Below are positions 42,170 through 51,941 of a stretch of 64,000 nucleotides of DNA, piece by piece. The notes beneath the pieces were generated by a model. The model did no database searches and was not told where the DNA came from. It worked only from the letters and a program-made list of their open reading frames with translations. Origin of the DNA: Pedomonas sp051304405 (GTDB lineage: Bacteria; Pseudomonadota; Alphaproteobacteria; Sphingomonadales; Sphingomonadaceae). A program made the translations under genes and the position numbers. The stretch spans positions 1,222,955 to 1,286,954 of the forward strand of contig NZ_JBPPGG010000001.1 of NCBI RefSeq assembly GCF_051304405.1, written 5' to 3'. Positions within the stretch are counted from its first letter, which is position 1. Every line of letters starts with the position of its first letter.

Positions 42170-44053
42170 GTGACCTCGTCTCCCAACCTGCTTGAGGACT
42201 TCCGCCAGTCGCTGGCAGCGACCATGCGGGCGCTTGGCCACGCGCCGGAGGCGGACGTGTCCTTCACCGCCGACAAGCCCGCGCTGCTGGGCAACCAGGC
42301 GCGGGTGCCCCAGCCCATGCGGAATCTGCCGCCCGAGCAGGTGGCGGAGGTGCGGGGCTGGGTGGACGCCTATGCGCTGCGCAAGCGCCACCACGATGGC
42401 AAGCTCCATGCCCGCCAGCAGCCTGCGGCGGGGCTGGCGCGCGACATCTACAACGCCGCCGAGCAGGCGCGGGTGGAGGCTATCGGCAGCCGGGAAATGG
42501 CGGGCGTGGCCGAGAATCTGGCGCGCATGACCGAGGCGCGGGTGCGGCTGGACCCCATCTCCCGCGCCAAGAGCCCGGAGGAGGTGCCGCTGGCCAGCGC
42601 CGTCGGCCTGCTGATTCGCGAGCGCCTGACCGGTCAGGCGCCGCCCGACGGGGCGCGCGCGGCGGTGGAGATGGTGCGCGCCGACATCGAGGCCAAGGCG
42701 GGCCGCCACCTCGACGCGCTGGCGGACAACATTCTCGACCAGTCCGCCTTTGCCCGCATGACCCGCAGCATCATCGCGGATCTGGGGCTGGCGGAGGAGC
42801 CGGACGAGGAATCCGAGGAAAGCCGGGAGGAGGAGCCGAAGGACGAGGCCGACCAGTCCGGCGATCAGGATCAGGACGGGCAGGACCAGTCCTCCGCCGC
42901 CGAGGGCGAGCAGGAGCAGGGCCAGGAGGAGACCGAGAGTCCCGCCGAGGCCCGGGCCGAGCAGGCCGGCGCGGATCTGGACAGCGACGAGCGGGTCAAT
43001 CCCGAGCTGGGCGACGAGGGGCCGGAAGGCGCGACGCCCTGGCGGCCCAATGCCCCCCTGTCGGAGCTGGCGCCCCAGTTCGACTACAAGGTCTACACCA
43101 CCAGCTTCGACGAGACGATCGCGGCCGAGGAGCTGTGCGACGCGGAGGAGCTGGCCCGTCTGCGCGCCTACCTCGACCAGCAGCTCACCCATCTGCAGGG
43201 CGTAGTCACCAAGCTGGCCAACCGGCTGCAACGCCGCCTCATGGCCCAGCAGAACCGCACTTGGGACTTCGACCAGGAGGAAGGGCTGCTGGATACGGCC
43301 CGGCTGTCGCGCATCGTCACCAGTCCGAGCCACTCGCTCACCTACAAGGTGGAGCGGGACACCGACTTCCGCGACACGGTGGTGACGCTGCTCATCGACA
43401 ACTCCGGCTCCATGCGCGGCCGCCCCATCTCCATCGCCGCCATCTGCGCCGACATCCTCGCCCGCACGCTGGAGCGCTGCGGGGTGAAGGTGGAGATCCT
43501 CGGCTTCACCACCCGCGCCTGGAAGGGCGGGCAGTCGCGCGAGAAGTGGCTGGCCGATGGCCGGCCGGCCATGCCGGGCCGCCTCAACGACCTGCGCCAC
43601 ATCATCTACAAGACGGCCGATGCGCCCTGGCGGCGGGCCCGCAAGAACCTCGGCCTGATGATGCGCGAGGGGCTGCTCAAGGAGAACATCGACGGCGAGG
43701 CCCTGCTGTGGGCCCACAACCGCCTGATCGGCCGGCCGGAGGAGCGCCGCATCCTCATGGTGATCTCCGACGGCGCGCCGGTGGACGACTCCACCCTGTC
43801 GGTCAACACCGGCAACTATCTGGAGAAGCATCTCCGGCAGGTCATCAACTGGATCGAGACCCGCTCGCCGGTGGAGCTGATCGCCATCGGCATCGGCCAC
43901 GACGTGACCCGCTATTACAGCCGCGCCGTCACCATCATGGACGCCGAGCAGCTGGGCGGGGTGATGACCGAGCAGCTCGCCAGCCTGTTCGAGGCCGACC
44001 GGCGCCCGGCGCCGTCCCGGCGCAGGGCCGGGCGGGGCGCTGCCCGGGCATGA
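42170..44053 (+). CDS. cobT: aerobic cobaltochelatase subunit CobT
   Basis: A 627-residue AAA+-partner subunit with an N-terminal helical domain, a strongly acidic Glu/Asp/Gln linker (about 205-280) and a C-terminal von Willebrand A domain with MIDAS motif DNSGSMRG (about 410) and a distal SDGAPVDDSTL. It forms the chelatase's ATPase ring with CobS. GTG 42170 is the start; its spacing to cobS implies coupling. Length and domain order are normal. Confidence 0.95.
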   Translation: MTSSPNLLEDFRQSLAATMRALGHAPEADVSFTADKPALLGNQARVPQPMRNLPPEQVAEVRGWVDAYALRKRHHDGKLHARQQPAAGLARDIYNAAEQARVEAIGSREMAGVAENLARMTEARVRLDPISRAKSPEEVPLASAVGLLIRERLTGQAPPDGARAAVEMVRADIEAKAGRHLDALADNILDQSAFARMTRSIIADLGLAEEPDEESEESREEEPKDEADQSGDQDQDGQDQSSAAEGEQEQGQEETESPAEARAEQAGADLDSDERVNPELGDEGPEGATPWRPNAPLSELAPQFDYKVYTTSFDETIAAEELCDAEELARLRAYLDQQLTHLQGVVTKLANRLQRRLMAQQNRTWDFDQEEGLLDTARLSRIVTSPSHSLTYKVERDTDFRDTVVTLLIDNSGSMRGRPISIAAICADILARTLERCGVKVEILGFTTRAWKGGQSREKWLADGRPAMPGRLNDLRHIIYKTADAPWRRARKNLGLMMREGLLKENIDGEALLWAHNRLIGRPEERRILMVISDGAPVDDSTLSVNTGNYLEKHLRQVINWIETRSPVELIAIGIGHDVTRYYSRAVTIMDAEQLGGVMTEQLASLFEADRRPAPSRRRAGRGAARA

Positions 44054-44122
44054 GGCCGGACATGCGGCGGGCGCGCGGATGACGGCGGTGTGCCGCCGGG
44101 CCGGGCGCGGGAGGAGATCCGC

Positions 44123-45211
44123 ATGAGCGCGCCGCCCGCCCGCAAGAGACGCGCCCGGCTGGCCGCAAGCCTTCTCGCCCTGGCGGCGCTTGGCGGCGTG
44201 TGGCTGGCCGCCCCCGGCCTGTCCGCGCCGGAGCCCGCCGCGCCCCTTGCCATTACCGTGAGGGCAGCTCCCGTACCGCTTGACACCAGCGACCCCGCCC
44301 GCCGCGCGGTGGGGGCGCTTCAGTACCGGGGCGGCCTTCATGTCACGAGCGAGGCGGCGGGGTTCGGCGGCTATTCCGGCCTGCGGCTGCTGCCGGACGG
44401 GCGGCTGCTCGCCGTCTCCGATCGCGGCCACTGGCTGGCGGCCCGCCCGGTCGAGACCGGAGGCCGGCTGACCGGCCTCACCGACGCAACCCTGGGGCCG
44501 CTCCTCGACGAGGCGGGCCAGCCGCTGGCGGCCCCGGCCTACGACGCCGAGGCGCTGGAGGTGGTGCCGGAGGCGGACGGGCTGGCGTTTCTGGTTGCCT
44601 TCGAGCGCGACCACCGCATCTGGCGCTACGCTCTCCCTGCGGCCTCGGTTGAAGCAGGGCAAAGTCCAGAGCCGGAGACGGACATGCTGGCGGCGCTCCG
44701 GCGGCCGCCCCGGCGTGTCACCGGCTGGCTGGACGACTGGCCGGGGCCGCTCCCCGCCAACGGCGGCATCGAGGCCATGGCGGTGAGCGGGACGGGGGCG
44801 GCCCTGCTGCTGGCGGAGGATACGAGCCAGGGGCGGATGCGCCTTGGCAGCGACGCGCCGTGGGTTCCCGTGACCTATCGCAACGTGCCGGGGTTCAAGC
44901 CGACGGATGCGGTCTTTCTCCCCGCCGAGGGGCGTCCTCTGGCGCTGGTGCTCTCCCGCCATTTCTCGCTGATGCACGGCGTTGCGGCGGTGCTGGAGCT
45001 GGTGGATCTGGACCGGGTGGAGGACGGCGTTCTCGCGGGCGTGACGCTCGCCCGGCTCGCCCCGCCGCTCAGCGTTGACAACATGGAGGCGGTGGCAGCT
45101 GCCCGGCGCGCGGGCGGCTGGGACATCTACCTCATGGCGGACGACAACCGGATTCCGCTGCAACGGACCCTGCTGCTCAAGTTCTTCCTGCCCGAGACGG
45201 CGGTGCCGTAG
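44123..45211 (+). CDS. exported esterase-like/phytase-like beta-propeller protein
   Basis: A 362-residue protein of the phytase-like esterase family (PF13449 type). A membrane-spanning signal (about 12-32) is followed by GFGGYSGLRLLPDGRLLAVSDRGHWLAARPV, YDAEALEVV, DNMEAVAAARRAGGWDIYLMADDN and a terminal LLLKFFLPE, the known block order. It starts 69 bases after cobT with a GAGGAG site, so it may share the cobST message. Its substrate is unproven and periplasmic location is inferred. Confidence 0.87.
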   Translation: MSAPPARKRRARLAASLLALAALGGVWLAAPGLSAPEPAAPLAITVRAAPVPLDTSDPARRAVGALQYRGGLHVTSEAAGFGGYSGLRLLPDGRLLAVSDRGHWLAARPVETGGRLTGLTDATLGPLLDEAGQPLAAPAYDAEALEVVPEADGLAFLVAFERDHRIWRYALPAASVEAGQSPEPETDMLAALRRPPRRVTGWLDDWPGPLPANGGIEAMAVSGTGAALLLAEDTSQGRMRLGSDAPWVPVTYRNVPGFKPTDAVFLPAEGRPLALVLSRHFSLMHGVAAVLELVDLDRVEDGVLAGVTLARLAPPLSVDNMEAVAAARRAGGWDIYLMADDNRIPLQRTLLLKFFLPETAVP

Positions 45212-45302
45212 GCGCGGCCTCTCCCGCCTGCCCCGGCCCCGAGAGAGGTCTCCCCGCGAGAGCAAATCCCGCAGGAGCAAGCCCAACCTGGTGCGGGCAC
45301 GC

Positions 45303-45338
45303 AAAAAGGCACTGCGCGGGACGTGCCAGCGCAGTGCC
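45303..45338 (-). terminator. intrinsic terminator for rpmB (minus strand)
   Basis: A 10-bp perfect stem GGCACTGCGC / GCGCAGTGCC (45308-45317, 45329-45338) has T5 on the minus strand, 140 bases past the rpmB stop. The plus-strand tail is only CTCTGAATTC, so it works mainly leftward. Confidence 0.75.
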
Positions 45339-45480
45339 TCTGAATTCTGAACCCGGCGAGCGTGTCGGGTTGGACCGGAGTCGGAAACCGGGCTGGAATC
45401 AGGGGGCGGGTTTGAACCCGGGGCCCGGAGCGTCAGCCGGTTGCGGAGCCCTGCGGCTCCGCCGGTCCGGAACAGTCGGC

Positions 45481-45786
45481 TTAGGCGGCCTGCTCGGCCG
45501 AAGCTTCGGCCAGCTTCTTGGCAACCAGACGCTTCACGCGACGGGCCTTCAGCGACAGCTTGTCGTCGTGGGTCTTCAGCAGCCACTTGTCGAGGCCACC
45601 GGCATGCTCCACCGAGCGAGCGCCCGCAGCGGCGACGCGGAAGGTGACCGACGAGCCCAGGGCATCGGACAGGAACGTCACGTTCTGCAGGTTCGGCAGA
45701 AAGCGGCGCTTCGTCTTGTTGTTGGCGTGGGACACGTTGTTGCCCACCAGGGTGCCCTTGCCGGTCAGTTCGCAAACGCGCGACAT
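45481..45786 (-). CDS. rpmB: 50S ribosomal protein L28
   Basis: A 101-residue L28 with MSRVCELTGKGTLVGNNVSHANNKTKRRFLPNLQ and the basic RRVKRLVAKK stretch. The alphaproteobacterial form carries the longer C-terminal tail seen here. The start at 45786 is set by the family N-terminus. It is monocistronic. Confidence 0.97.
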   Translation of the reverse strand: MSRVCELTGKGTLVGNNVSHANNKTKRRFLPNLQNVTFLSDALGSSVTFRVAAAGARSVEHAGGLDKWLLKTHDDKLSLKARRVKRLVAKKLAEASAEQAA

Positions 45787-46111
45787 GATCAGGTCCTTCA
45801 ATCTCAATAGCCGACACCGGGCGAAAACCCGGCGAGAAATACGAGGGGAGGCGTATAGGCGAGTCGTGCCCGAGCGTCAACCAGCGAAACCAGATCCGCA
45901 CCTTCTGACGTGAAAACGGGCGCGAAAAAGCGCTGGCAGGGCGGGGTTTTCGCGTGTTTTGCCCCGCCCCGGGCGTCCCTCCGGCCGGGGAGTCGGCGCA
46001 AGGCGCCCGCAGAGCCGCCCCGTTCCCGCCCGGCCGGGCGCCGGAGTCGCAGGGGCCGGGCGTGCCGGAGTCGCGGGTATGGCGCAGGGCGAGTCGCGCT
46101 CGGCGCTCCGT

Positions 46112-46171
46112 TTCGGCCCGTACTCCTCCGGCCCGTATTTTTCCGGCCCGTACTCCTCCGGCCCGTATTTT
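46112..46171 (+). repeat. 15/30-bp tandem repeat
   Basis: Four 15-base units alternate between TCCGGCCCGTACTCC and TCCGGCCCGTATTTT, giving a 30-base higher-order period repeated twice, followed by a degenerate fifth unit. Confidence 0.9.
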
Positions 46172-46213
46172 TCCGGCCCGGCGCGGTGTTCTCCCCATGA
46201 TGGTTCCCCTCTT

Positions 46214-46255
46214 GTTGTTCTGGTTATCGGGGGTGTTGTTCTGGTTGTCGGGGTC
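46214..46255 (+). repeat. 21-bp tandem duplication
   Basis: TTGTTCTGGTTATCGGGGG plus TG is followed at once by a second copy with two or three changes (46235-46255). It lies about 40 bases from the 15/30-bp array. Confidence 0.85.
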
Positions 46256-46313
46256 GGGTGTTGCGGTGCGGATGCCGCCGGAACCCCGCCCCGGCGGCCC
46301 ACTCTCCTGTTGC

Positions 46314-46913
46314 TCAGCCTTCAGCCGTGTCGATGGCCAGGGCCCGCTGGAAGGCGGGACGGGCGGTGCAGCAGTCCACATAGGCCTCGATTCCCGACCG
46401 GTCCTTCACCACCTTGAGCACGGTCATGCCGAACCACAGGCTGGAGCCCATGGCCACGTCCGCCGCCGTGAACCGGTCGCCCAGCAGCCAGGGGCCGGGC
46501 GTCACCGCCGCTTCGACCACGTCCATCACCTTGTCGAAGCTGCCCCAGCCCGCCGCGACAGGCGGAATGGCGGAGCCGTACAGCTTCTCGCCGTAGGCTG
46601 GCTCCATGCATCCGGCGCGGAAGAACAGCCAGTGCAGGTAGCGGCCGCGGGCGGGATCATCCGGCGCCGGGGCAAGGCCCGATCCGGCCGCCTTGTCCGC
46701 CACATAGGCGCAGATGGCGGTGGCCTCGGCCATCATGGCCGCGCCGTCCCGCAGGGCGGGCACCTTGCCCATGGGGTTTACCTTGAGGAAGTCGGCCGGC
46801 CGCTCGGGGCCGGCGTGAATGTCGATCAGCACCCGCTGATAGGGAAGCCCCGCTTCCTCCAGCATCCAGACGGCGGTCAGCGCCCGTGTGCGCGGTGCCC
46901 AGAACAGCTCCAT
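46314..46913 (-). CDS. glutathione S-transferase family protein
   Basis: A 199-residue GST. The thioredoxin-like N-domain has MELFWAPRTRALTAVWMLEEAGLPY, VNPMGKVPAL (cis-Pro) and MAEATAICAYVAD (glutathione gamma-Glu binding); the helical C-domain has GPWLLGDRFTAADVAMGSSL, the N-capping-box region. The start follows GGGAGG. Ser/Arg in place of a clear Tyr or Cys near residue 9 leaves the class open. It may detoxify electrophiles; the substrate is unknown. Confidence 0.92.
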   Translation of the reverse strand: MELFWAPRTRALTAVWMLEEAGLPYQRVLIDIHAGPERPADFLKVNPMGKVPALRDGAAMMAEATAICAYVADKAAGSGLAPAPDDPARGRYLHWLFFRAGCMEPAYGEKLYGSAIPPVAAGWGSFDKVMDVVEAAVTPGPWLLGDRFTAADVAMGSSLWFGMTVLKVVKDRSGIEAYVDCCTARPAFQRALAIDTAEG

Positions 46914-47181
46914 GTCGCCAGCCTCCCGTTCCCCGGCTTGTGCCTCATGGTCAGGGTTTGGAACGTAACGCGAACATCGCGGGCGCGTCAAGACGCGCGC
47001 CGGGCCCTCATGGTCGTAGACCGGGCGCGCGTCTGAGACGGTGCGGCAATCAAGGAATTGCCGGCCGCGCTCCAGGGACAGGGGGGGGGAGTGGAGCGCG
47101 GCCGGCGGTCTCGCGGCCCGACGAGAGGGGGGCAGGGTAGGGCCGCGGAGAGCAACCAGTGTTGCGGGGTCGAGACGGGTT

Positions 47182-47670
47182 CTAGAGGTGCGAGCGCAGC
47201 ATCCAGGCCCGCTTCTCGTGCGTCTCGAGCAGCCCGGTGAGGAAGTCGGCGGTGCCGTCGTCACCCACCTCGTTCGCCGCCGCGATGTCCGTGCGCAGCT
47301 GGCGGCACATGGCCTCGTGGCCGTCGCGCATGGAGGCGATCATGCCTTCCGAGGTGAGGGTGGTGCTGTCCGGCTCCGGCAGGGTGCGGTTGGCCACATA
47401 CTGGCTCAGCATGGCCTGCGCCTTGGCGCCCATCGAGCGGGCGCGCTCGGCCACATCGTCGATGATCTCGTCCAGCGCTTCGTATTCTTCCTGGAACAGG
47501 GCGTGGTCCTGCTTGAAGTGGCGGCCGGTCACGTTCCAGTGGAAGGCGCGGGCGCGGGCATAGAGGGAGAACTCATCGGCCAGCAGCCGGTTGAGAATAC
47601 CCGTGACCTTGGCGAGCGCTTCGGGGCTCAGGCCGATTTCGGGGGTGTTCCTGGTCTCTGGCGTGGCCAT
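47182..47670 (-). CDS. dps: DNA-binding ferritin-like protein Dps
   Basis: A 162-residue dodecameric ferritin that oxidises Fe(II) with H2O2, stores iron and shields DNA. Ferroxidase residues lie in FHWNVTGRHFKQDHALFQEEYEALDEIIDDVAERAR (His, Asp, Glu). Start 47670 follows GAGGAGA. The promoter TTGCGC / TATCTT and an extended dyad just upstream of the -35 suggest control by an activator such as OxyR. Confidence 0.96.
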   Translation of the reverse strand: MATPETRNTPEIGLSPEALAKVTGILNRLLADEFSLYARARAFHWNVTGRHFKQDHALFQEEYEALDEIIDDVAERARSMGAKAQAMLSQYVANRTLPEPDSTTLTSEGMIASMRDGHEAMCRQLRTDIAAANEVGDDGTADFLTGLLETHEKRAWMLRSHL

Positions 47671-47703
47671 GTCGTCGTCTCCTCTCGTTCTGTGACGATA
47701 TTC

Positions 47704-47770
47704 AAGATACAGCCTAAACGATCCGGCGCAAGTAATCGATGTGATGATATTTTTCGGTATCAATAATCGA
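47704..47770 (-). promoter_or_regulatory. dps promoter with upstream dyad
   Basis: The minus-strand -10 TATCTT (47704-47709) and -35 TTGCGC (47726-47731) are separated by 16 bases. Directly upstream, nested inverted repeats TGATA-N8-TATCA (47745-47762) sit inside TCGAT ... ATCGA (47737-47741, 47766-47770). An operator touching the -35 from upstream is the usual place for an activator; OxyR is a candidate from Dps biology, not from a proven motif. Confidence 0.55.
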
Positions 47771-47789
47771 AATTAGCAATGGTCTGCGG

Positions 47790-48503
47790 TCAGCCGGCGA
47801 TCCACGGCCACAGCAGCGGCAGCATCAGGGTGGTGGCAAGGCCCGCGACCGTCAGCGCCAGGCTGGCAATGCTGAGCGTGTGCGGCGCGACCCGGGCCAC
47901 GTGCTGGTTGCCGACGATATGGGCGGCCAGGCCCAGGGCGAGGGCATAGCTCTGGGGGTCGCGGTCCCGCTCCCGTTTGAGGCAGGCGGGCAGCAGCACC
48001 GCCCCGGCAAGGCCGGTGACGATGACGAGGCCCGCGGCCAGTTCCGCCGGGCCGCCCATCCGCTCCATGACGGCGATGGCGAACGGGCTGGTGACCGACT
48101 TGGTGGAGAGCGCCTTGACGGTCTCGCCCGACAGGCCGAACAGCTTGGCGAGCGCGGCGGCGGAGACGATCCCCGCCAGCGAGCCGATGAGGATGGCGCC
48201 GATCAGCGCCTTGCCGGCGGAGAGGATGAGGGCGCGCTGGCGATAGATGGGCAGGCCGAAGGCGACGGTTGCCGGGGCCAGCAGCCAGCGCAGCGGCTCC
48301 ACGCTGTTCATGTAGCCGCGCACCGGCAGGCGGGCGAGGGCCAGCCCGCCGATCAGCAGCAGCGCGGCGATCAGGATGGGATTGACCAGCGGATGCTGGC
48401 GGGCGAGCGCGCTCACCCGCAGTGCGGTCCAGTAGGCGAGCACGGTCGCCGCAATGCCGCCCGCCATCTGGGCGAGGGCGGCGGGGTCGGTCAGCCAAGC
48501 CAT
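47790..48503 (-). CDS. lrgB: LrgB family membrane protein
   Basis: A 237-residue protein with about seven helices and the LrgB/CidB signature: LLAPATVAFGLPIYRQRALI, ALSTKSVTSPFAIAVMERMGG and GLAAHIVGNQHVARV. LrgAB/CidAB systems affect murein hydrolase export and cell death in Firmicutes; relatives in bacteria and plants transport glycolate or pyruvate. It overlaps lrgA by 13 bases, so the two are coupled. Confidence 0.93.
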   Translation of the reverse strand: MAWLTDPAALAQMAGGIAATVLAYWTALRVSALARQHPLVNPILIAALLLIGGLALARLPVRGYMNSVEPLRWLLAPATVAFGLPIYRQRALILSAGKALIGAILIGSLAGIVSAAALAKLFGLSGETVKALSTKSVTSPFAIAVMERMGGPAELAAGLVIVTGLAGAVLLPACLKRERDRDPQSYALALGLAAHIVGNQHVARVAPHTLSIASLALTVAGLATTLMLPLLWPWIAG

Positions 48504-48859
48504 TTGCGCAAGCCCTTGTAGGCAAAGGCGGTGGCGAAGCCCGTCGCCACGGTGGAGAGCACCACCACCAGGGCGAGCCGCCCCACTTCGCCCGAGAGTT
48601 CATCCACGTGCAGCATCAGGCCCACGGCGGCGGGGGTGATGAGCAGGCCCAGCAGTTTCAGCAGGCCCTCGGCGGCCGGTTGGGTCAGCCGGCCGAAGGC
48701 GGGGACGGCCAGCAGCAGCGCCAGATAGGCGGCAAGGCCCAGAATCGGCCCGGGCAGGCCGACGAAGGCGCTGGCCCACTGGCCGGCCACGGCCAGCGCG
48801 GCAAGGACGGCGAGCCCGGGAAGGAGCGCTTTGGCGGACTGGAGAAAACGCTGTGCCAT
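48491..48859 (-). CDS. lrgA: CidA/LrgA family holin-like protein
   Basis: A 122-residue protein with four helices and the family segment GLPGPILGLAAYLALLLAVP, then LLGLLITPAAVGLMLHVDEL. It is the partner of LrgB, which follows with a 13-base overlap. The start at 48859 has no strong ribosome site. With lrgB it forms a two-gene operon. Confidence 0.9.
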   Translation of the reverse strand: MAQRFLQSAKALLPGLAVLAALAVAGQWASAFVGLPGPILGLAAYLALLLAVPAFGRLTQPAAEGLLKLLGLLITPAAVGLMLHVDELSGEVGRLALVVVLSTVATGFATAFAYKGLRKWLG

Positions 48860-49072
48860 GGGGGACGACTAGTCCTCCGGCGGCCGCACCACAAGTGCGC
48901 GCTTTGGCATGGCTGCAATCACCGCAGCGAAGGGCCAGATGCGCGGCGTGAGCGAAGGGGCAGACGCGCGGCGTCTGGGGCGCTATAGCCACGGGCGATC
49001 ACCGTTCGCGAACCCAGGGTTTGCAAATCAGCGTTCGCACGCCACCGTGCCATTGCGTCAGGAGGAGCCGAC

Positions 49073-49354
49073 ATGCCTCATTTTATCATTCAGGGCTGGG
49101 ACAAGCCCAATTCGCAGGATCTGCGCGCCGCCACCCGCCCGGCGCATCTTGAGCATGTGGGCTCGGGCCAGGTGAAGGTGGTCGTCGCCGGGCCGATGCT
49201 GACGGACGACGGCCAGCCCATCGGCTCCCTGCTGGTGGTGGAAGCGGCGGACCGCGCGGCGGCCGAGGCCTTCGCCCAGGCGGACCCCTACGCCAGGGCG
49301 GGTTTGTTCGAGCGGGTGGATATTCTGGCCTGGCGTCAGGTTCTCCCGGCCTGA
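49073..49354 (+). CDS. YciI family protein
   Basis: A 93-residue ferredoxin-like-fold protein of the YciI family: IIQGWDKPN, RPAHLEHV with the conserved His, VVVAGPMLTDDGQPIGSLLVVE and FAQADPYARAGLFERVDI with the Asp-Pro. The His/Asp pair is that of the family's proposed dehydrochlorinase/hydrolase site; the natural substrate is unknown. An AGGAGGAG site precedes it. Confidence 0.93.
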   Translation: MPHFIIQGWDKPNSQDLRAATRPAHLEHVGSGQVKVVVAGPMLTDDGQPIGSLLVVEAADRAAAEAFAQADPYARAGLFERVDILAWRQVLPA

Positions 49355-49591
49355 GGGCGCGGGGGCGCGTCCGGGGGCCGGGGCGGCCGGGACGGGACCA
49401 GCCGCCTTGGCCGCAGGGCGAAAAAATCGACCGGTGTCATGGCTGCGCTTGCTGCGATGCGGCAAAGTGGATATAAGCGCCGGTCCGCCGCAACCTGCCG
49501 GTAATACTGCTGGCCCAAATGCTGTGCCGGACGGCACCCCCTGCCGGGGCGCCGCCCCGGGCCGCGTTTCATATTCGAAGGCTTACCTTTT

Positions 49592-51415
<1,824 letters not shown>

Positions 51416-51488
51416 GAACACGCCGCGCTGCCGCCGGTCCGGCACCGCCCGTCCGGCGCGCAGGGCGACACGGTTTCGTCACGTGAGG

Positions 51489-51524
51489 AAAGGTCCGGGG
51501 AGCAATCCCCGGGCCTTTCCTTTT
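51489..51524 (+). terminator. intrinsic terminator of typA
   Basis: A 12-bp stem (AAAGGTCCGGGG / CCCCGGGCCTTT, one T-G pair) with loop AGCAAT is followed by CCTTTT, about 70 bases past the stop. Confidence 0.85.
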
Positions 51525-51530
51525 GGGCCG

Positions 51531-51564
51531 CCGTTCAATGAAAAAAGCCGTTCAATGAAAAAAA
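51531..51564 (+). repeat. 17-bp tandem duplication
   Basis: CCGTTCAATGAAAAAAG occurs twice head to tail (51531-51547, 51548-51564, last base changed). On the minus strand this gives the small RNA terminator two successive U-runs. Confidence 0.85.
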
Positions 51565-51590
51565 GAGAGGCGGTGGGGGTGCCACCGCCT
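51556..51590 (-). terminator. intrinsic terminator of the candidate small RNA (minus strand)
   Basis: A 9-bp stem AGGCGGTGG / CCACCGCCT (51568-51576, 51582-51590) is followed on the minus strand by CTCTTTTTTT. Confidence 0.85.
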
Positions 51591-51844
51591 CAGTCGCTCG
51601 GACCACGTGATGACTGTCGCGGAGAGTCCCCGTGGGAGGACAATCCGCGGGACGCCGGGCGGAAACGGGAGGTAACGCGCCCGGCCTCCGGCAAGGCCGC
51701 ACCGATCGGACAACATCGGGGAGAGAGCGGTGCGGCCCTGAGCAGGGAAAATGAAATGTTGAGGTCATTGCTGTCGGGTCTGTTTGCCGTCGATGCGTCT
51801 CCTCCTCGGGGCTTGCCCCCTCTTTCAAGTTGCAAATCATTCGC
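51557..51844 (-). ncRNA. candidate Fur-controlled small RNA with anti-Shine-Dalgarno loops
   Basis: A minus-strand unit of about 288 bases. Its promoter region has two Fur-box-like palindromes. The RNA would fold into three stem-loops: 51695-51737 (10-bp stem GGCCGCACCG), 51655-51684 (7-bp CCGGGCG) and 51618-51649 (CGCGGA outer, GTCC inner stem). It ends in an AGGCGGTGG / CCACCGCCT terminator (51568-51590) with U7. In RNA sense the loops show CUCCCC, CCUCCC and UCCCAC, which can pair with ribosome sites. Frames through it (81 and 105 codons) lack a start after a ribosome site, and the 105-codon frame reads through the terminator, so it is judged non-coding. All features are visible; the function is inference. 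Confidence 0.55.
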
Positions 51845-51879
51845 AAGAACAAGATTGCTCAGTTGCGAGTCATTGTCAA
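51831..51879 (-). promoter_or_regulatory. promoter with two Fur-box-like palindromes
   Basis: The minus-strand -35 TTGACA (51874-51879), 17-base spacer and weak -10 AATCTT (51851-51856) predict a start near 51844. TGCAAATCATTCGCA (51831-51845) covers the start and TGCGAGTCATTGTCA (51864-51878) covers the -35 and spacer. Each fits the 7-1-7 Fur pattern TGATAATNATTATCA at 10 of 14 positions. Their centres are 33 bases apart, three helical turns. Confidence 0.55.
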
Positions 51880-51905
51880 ATACTCTTTTGGGTCAAATGC
51901 TCTTC

Positions 51906-51941
51906 GGGCGCGCCTTCGATGGGCGCGCCTTCGATTTTTTG
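51906..51941 (+). terminator. 15-bp tandem duplication forming a plus-strand terminator-like hairpin
   Basis: GGGCGCGCCTTCGAT is repeated exactly twice (51906-51920, 51921-51935). The two self-complementary GGCGCGCC cores can pair as an 8-bp stem, followed by TTCGATTTTTT. It would insulate tadA from rightward transcription out of the Fur-box region. Confidence 0.55.

Larger units (their letters stand above)
45787..46313. other. intergenic region with two minisatellites
   Basis: The rpmB promoter side of this 527-base region has no supported gene. Its right half holds two adjacent tandem repeats (46112-46171 and 46214-46255). A minus-strand frame of 141 codons passes through both arrays with a GPEEYGPEKY repeat, but it has no ribosome site or recognisable domain, so it is not called. 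Confidence 0.5.

Noticed and set aside
45877..46302. Minus-strand 141-codon frame with a GPEEYGPEKY repeat.
   Set aside because: The repeat is explained by the minisatellite DNA, and the frame has no ribosome site, domain or neighbour support.
41093..46381. Very long minus-strand open frame (over 1,700 codons) across cobS, cobT and neighbours.
   Set aside because: It is antisense to recognised genes, is rich in His, Arg, Gly, Pro and Val as expected for shadow frames in GC-rich DNA, and has no domain.
51618..51737. CsrB-like RNA on the plus strand, because the loops read GGGAG/GGA in that sense.
   Set aside because: The T-run and promoter both point to the minus strand, and no csrA is in the window; kept as the weaker alternative.
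51535..51852. Minus-strand 105- and 81-codon frames over the Fur-box transcript.
   Set aside because: The 105-codon frame runs through the terminator; both begin at or before the predicted transcript start, and the AGGAGGAG in the RNA has no start codon at a usable distance.
51831..51878. Fur boxes as regulators of tadA.
   Set aside because: They are 145-190 bases upstream with a plus-strand terminator-like hairpin in between, and an essential tRNA enzyme is an unlikely Fur target.
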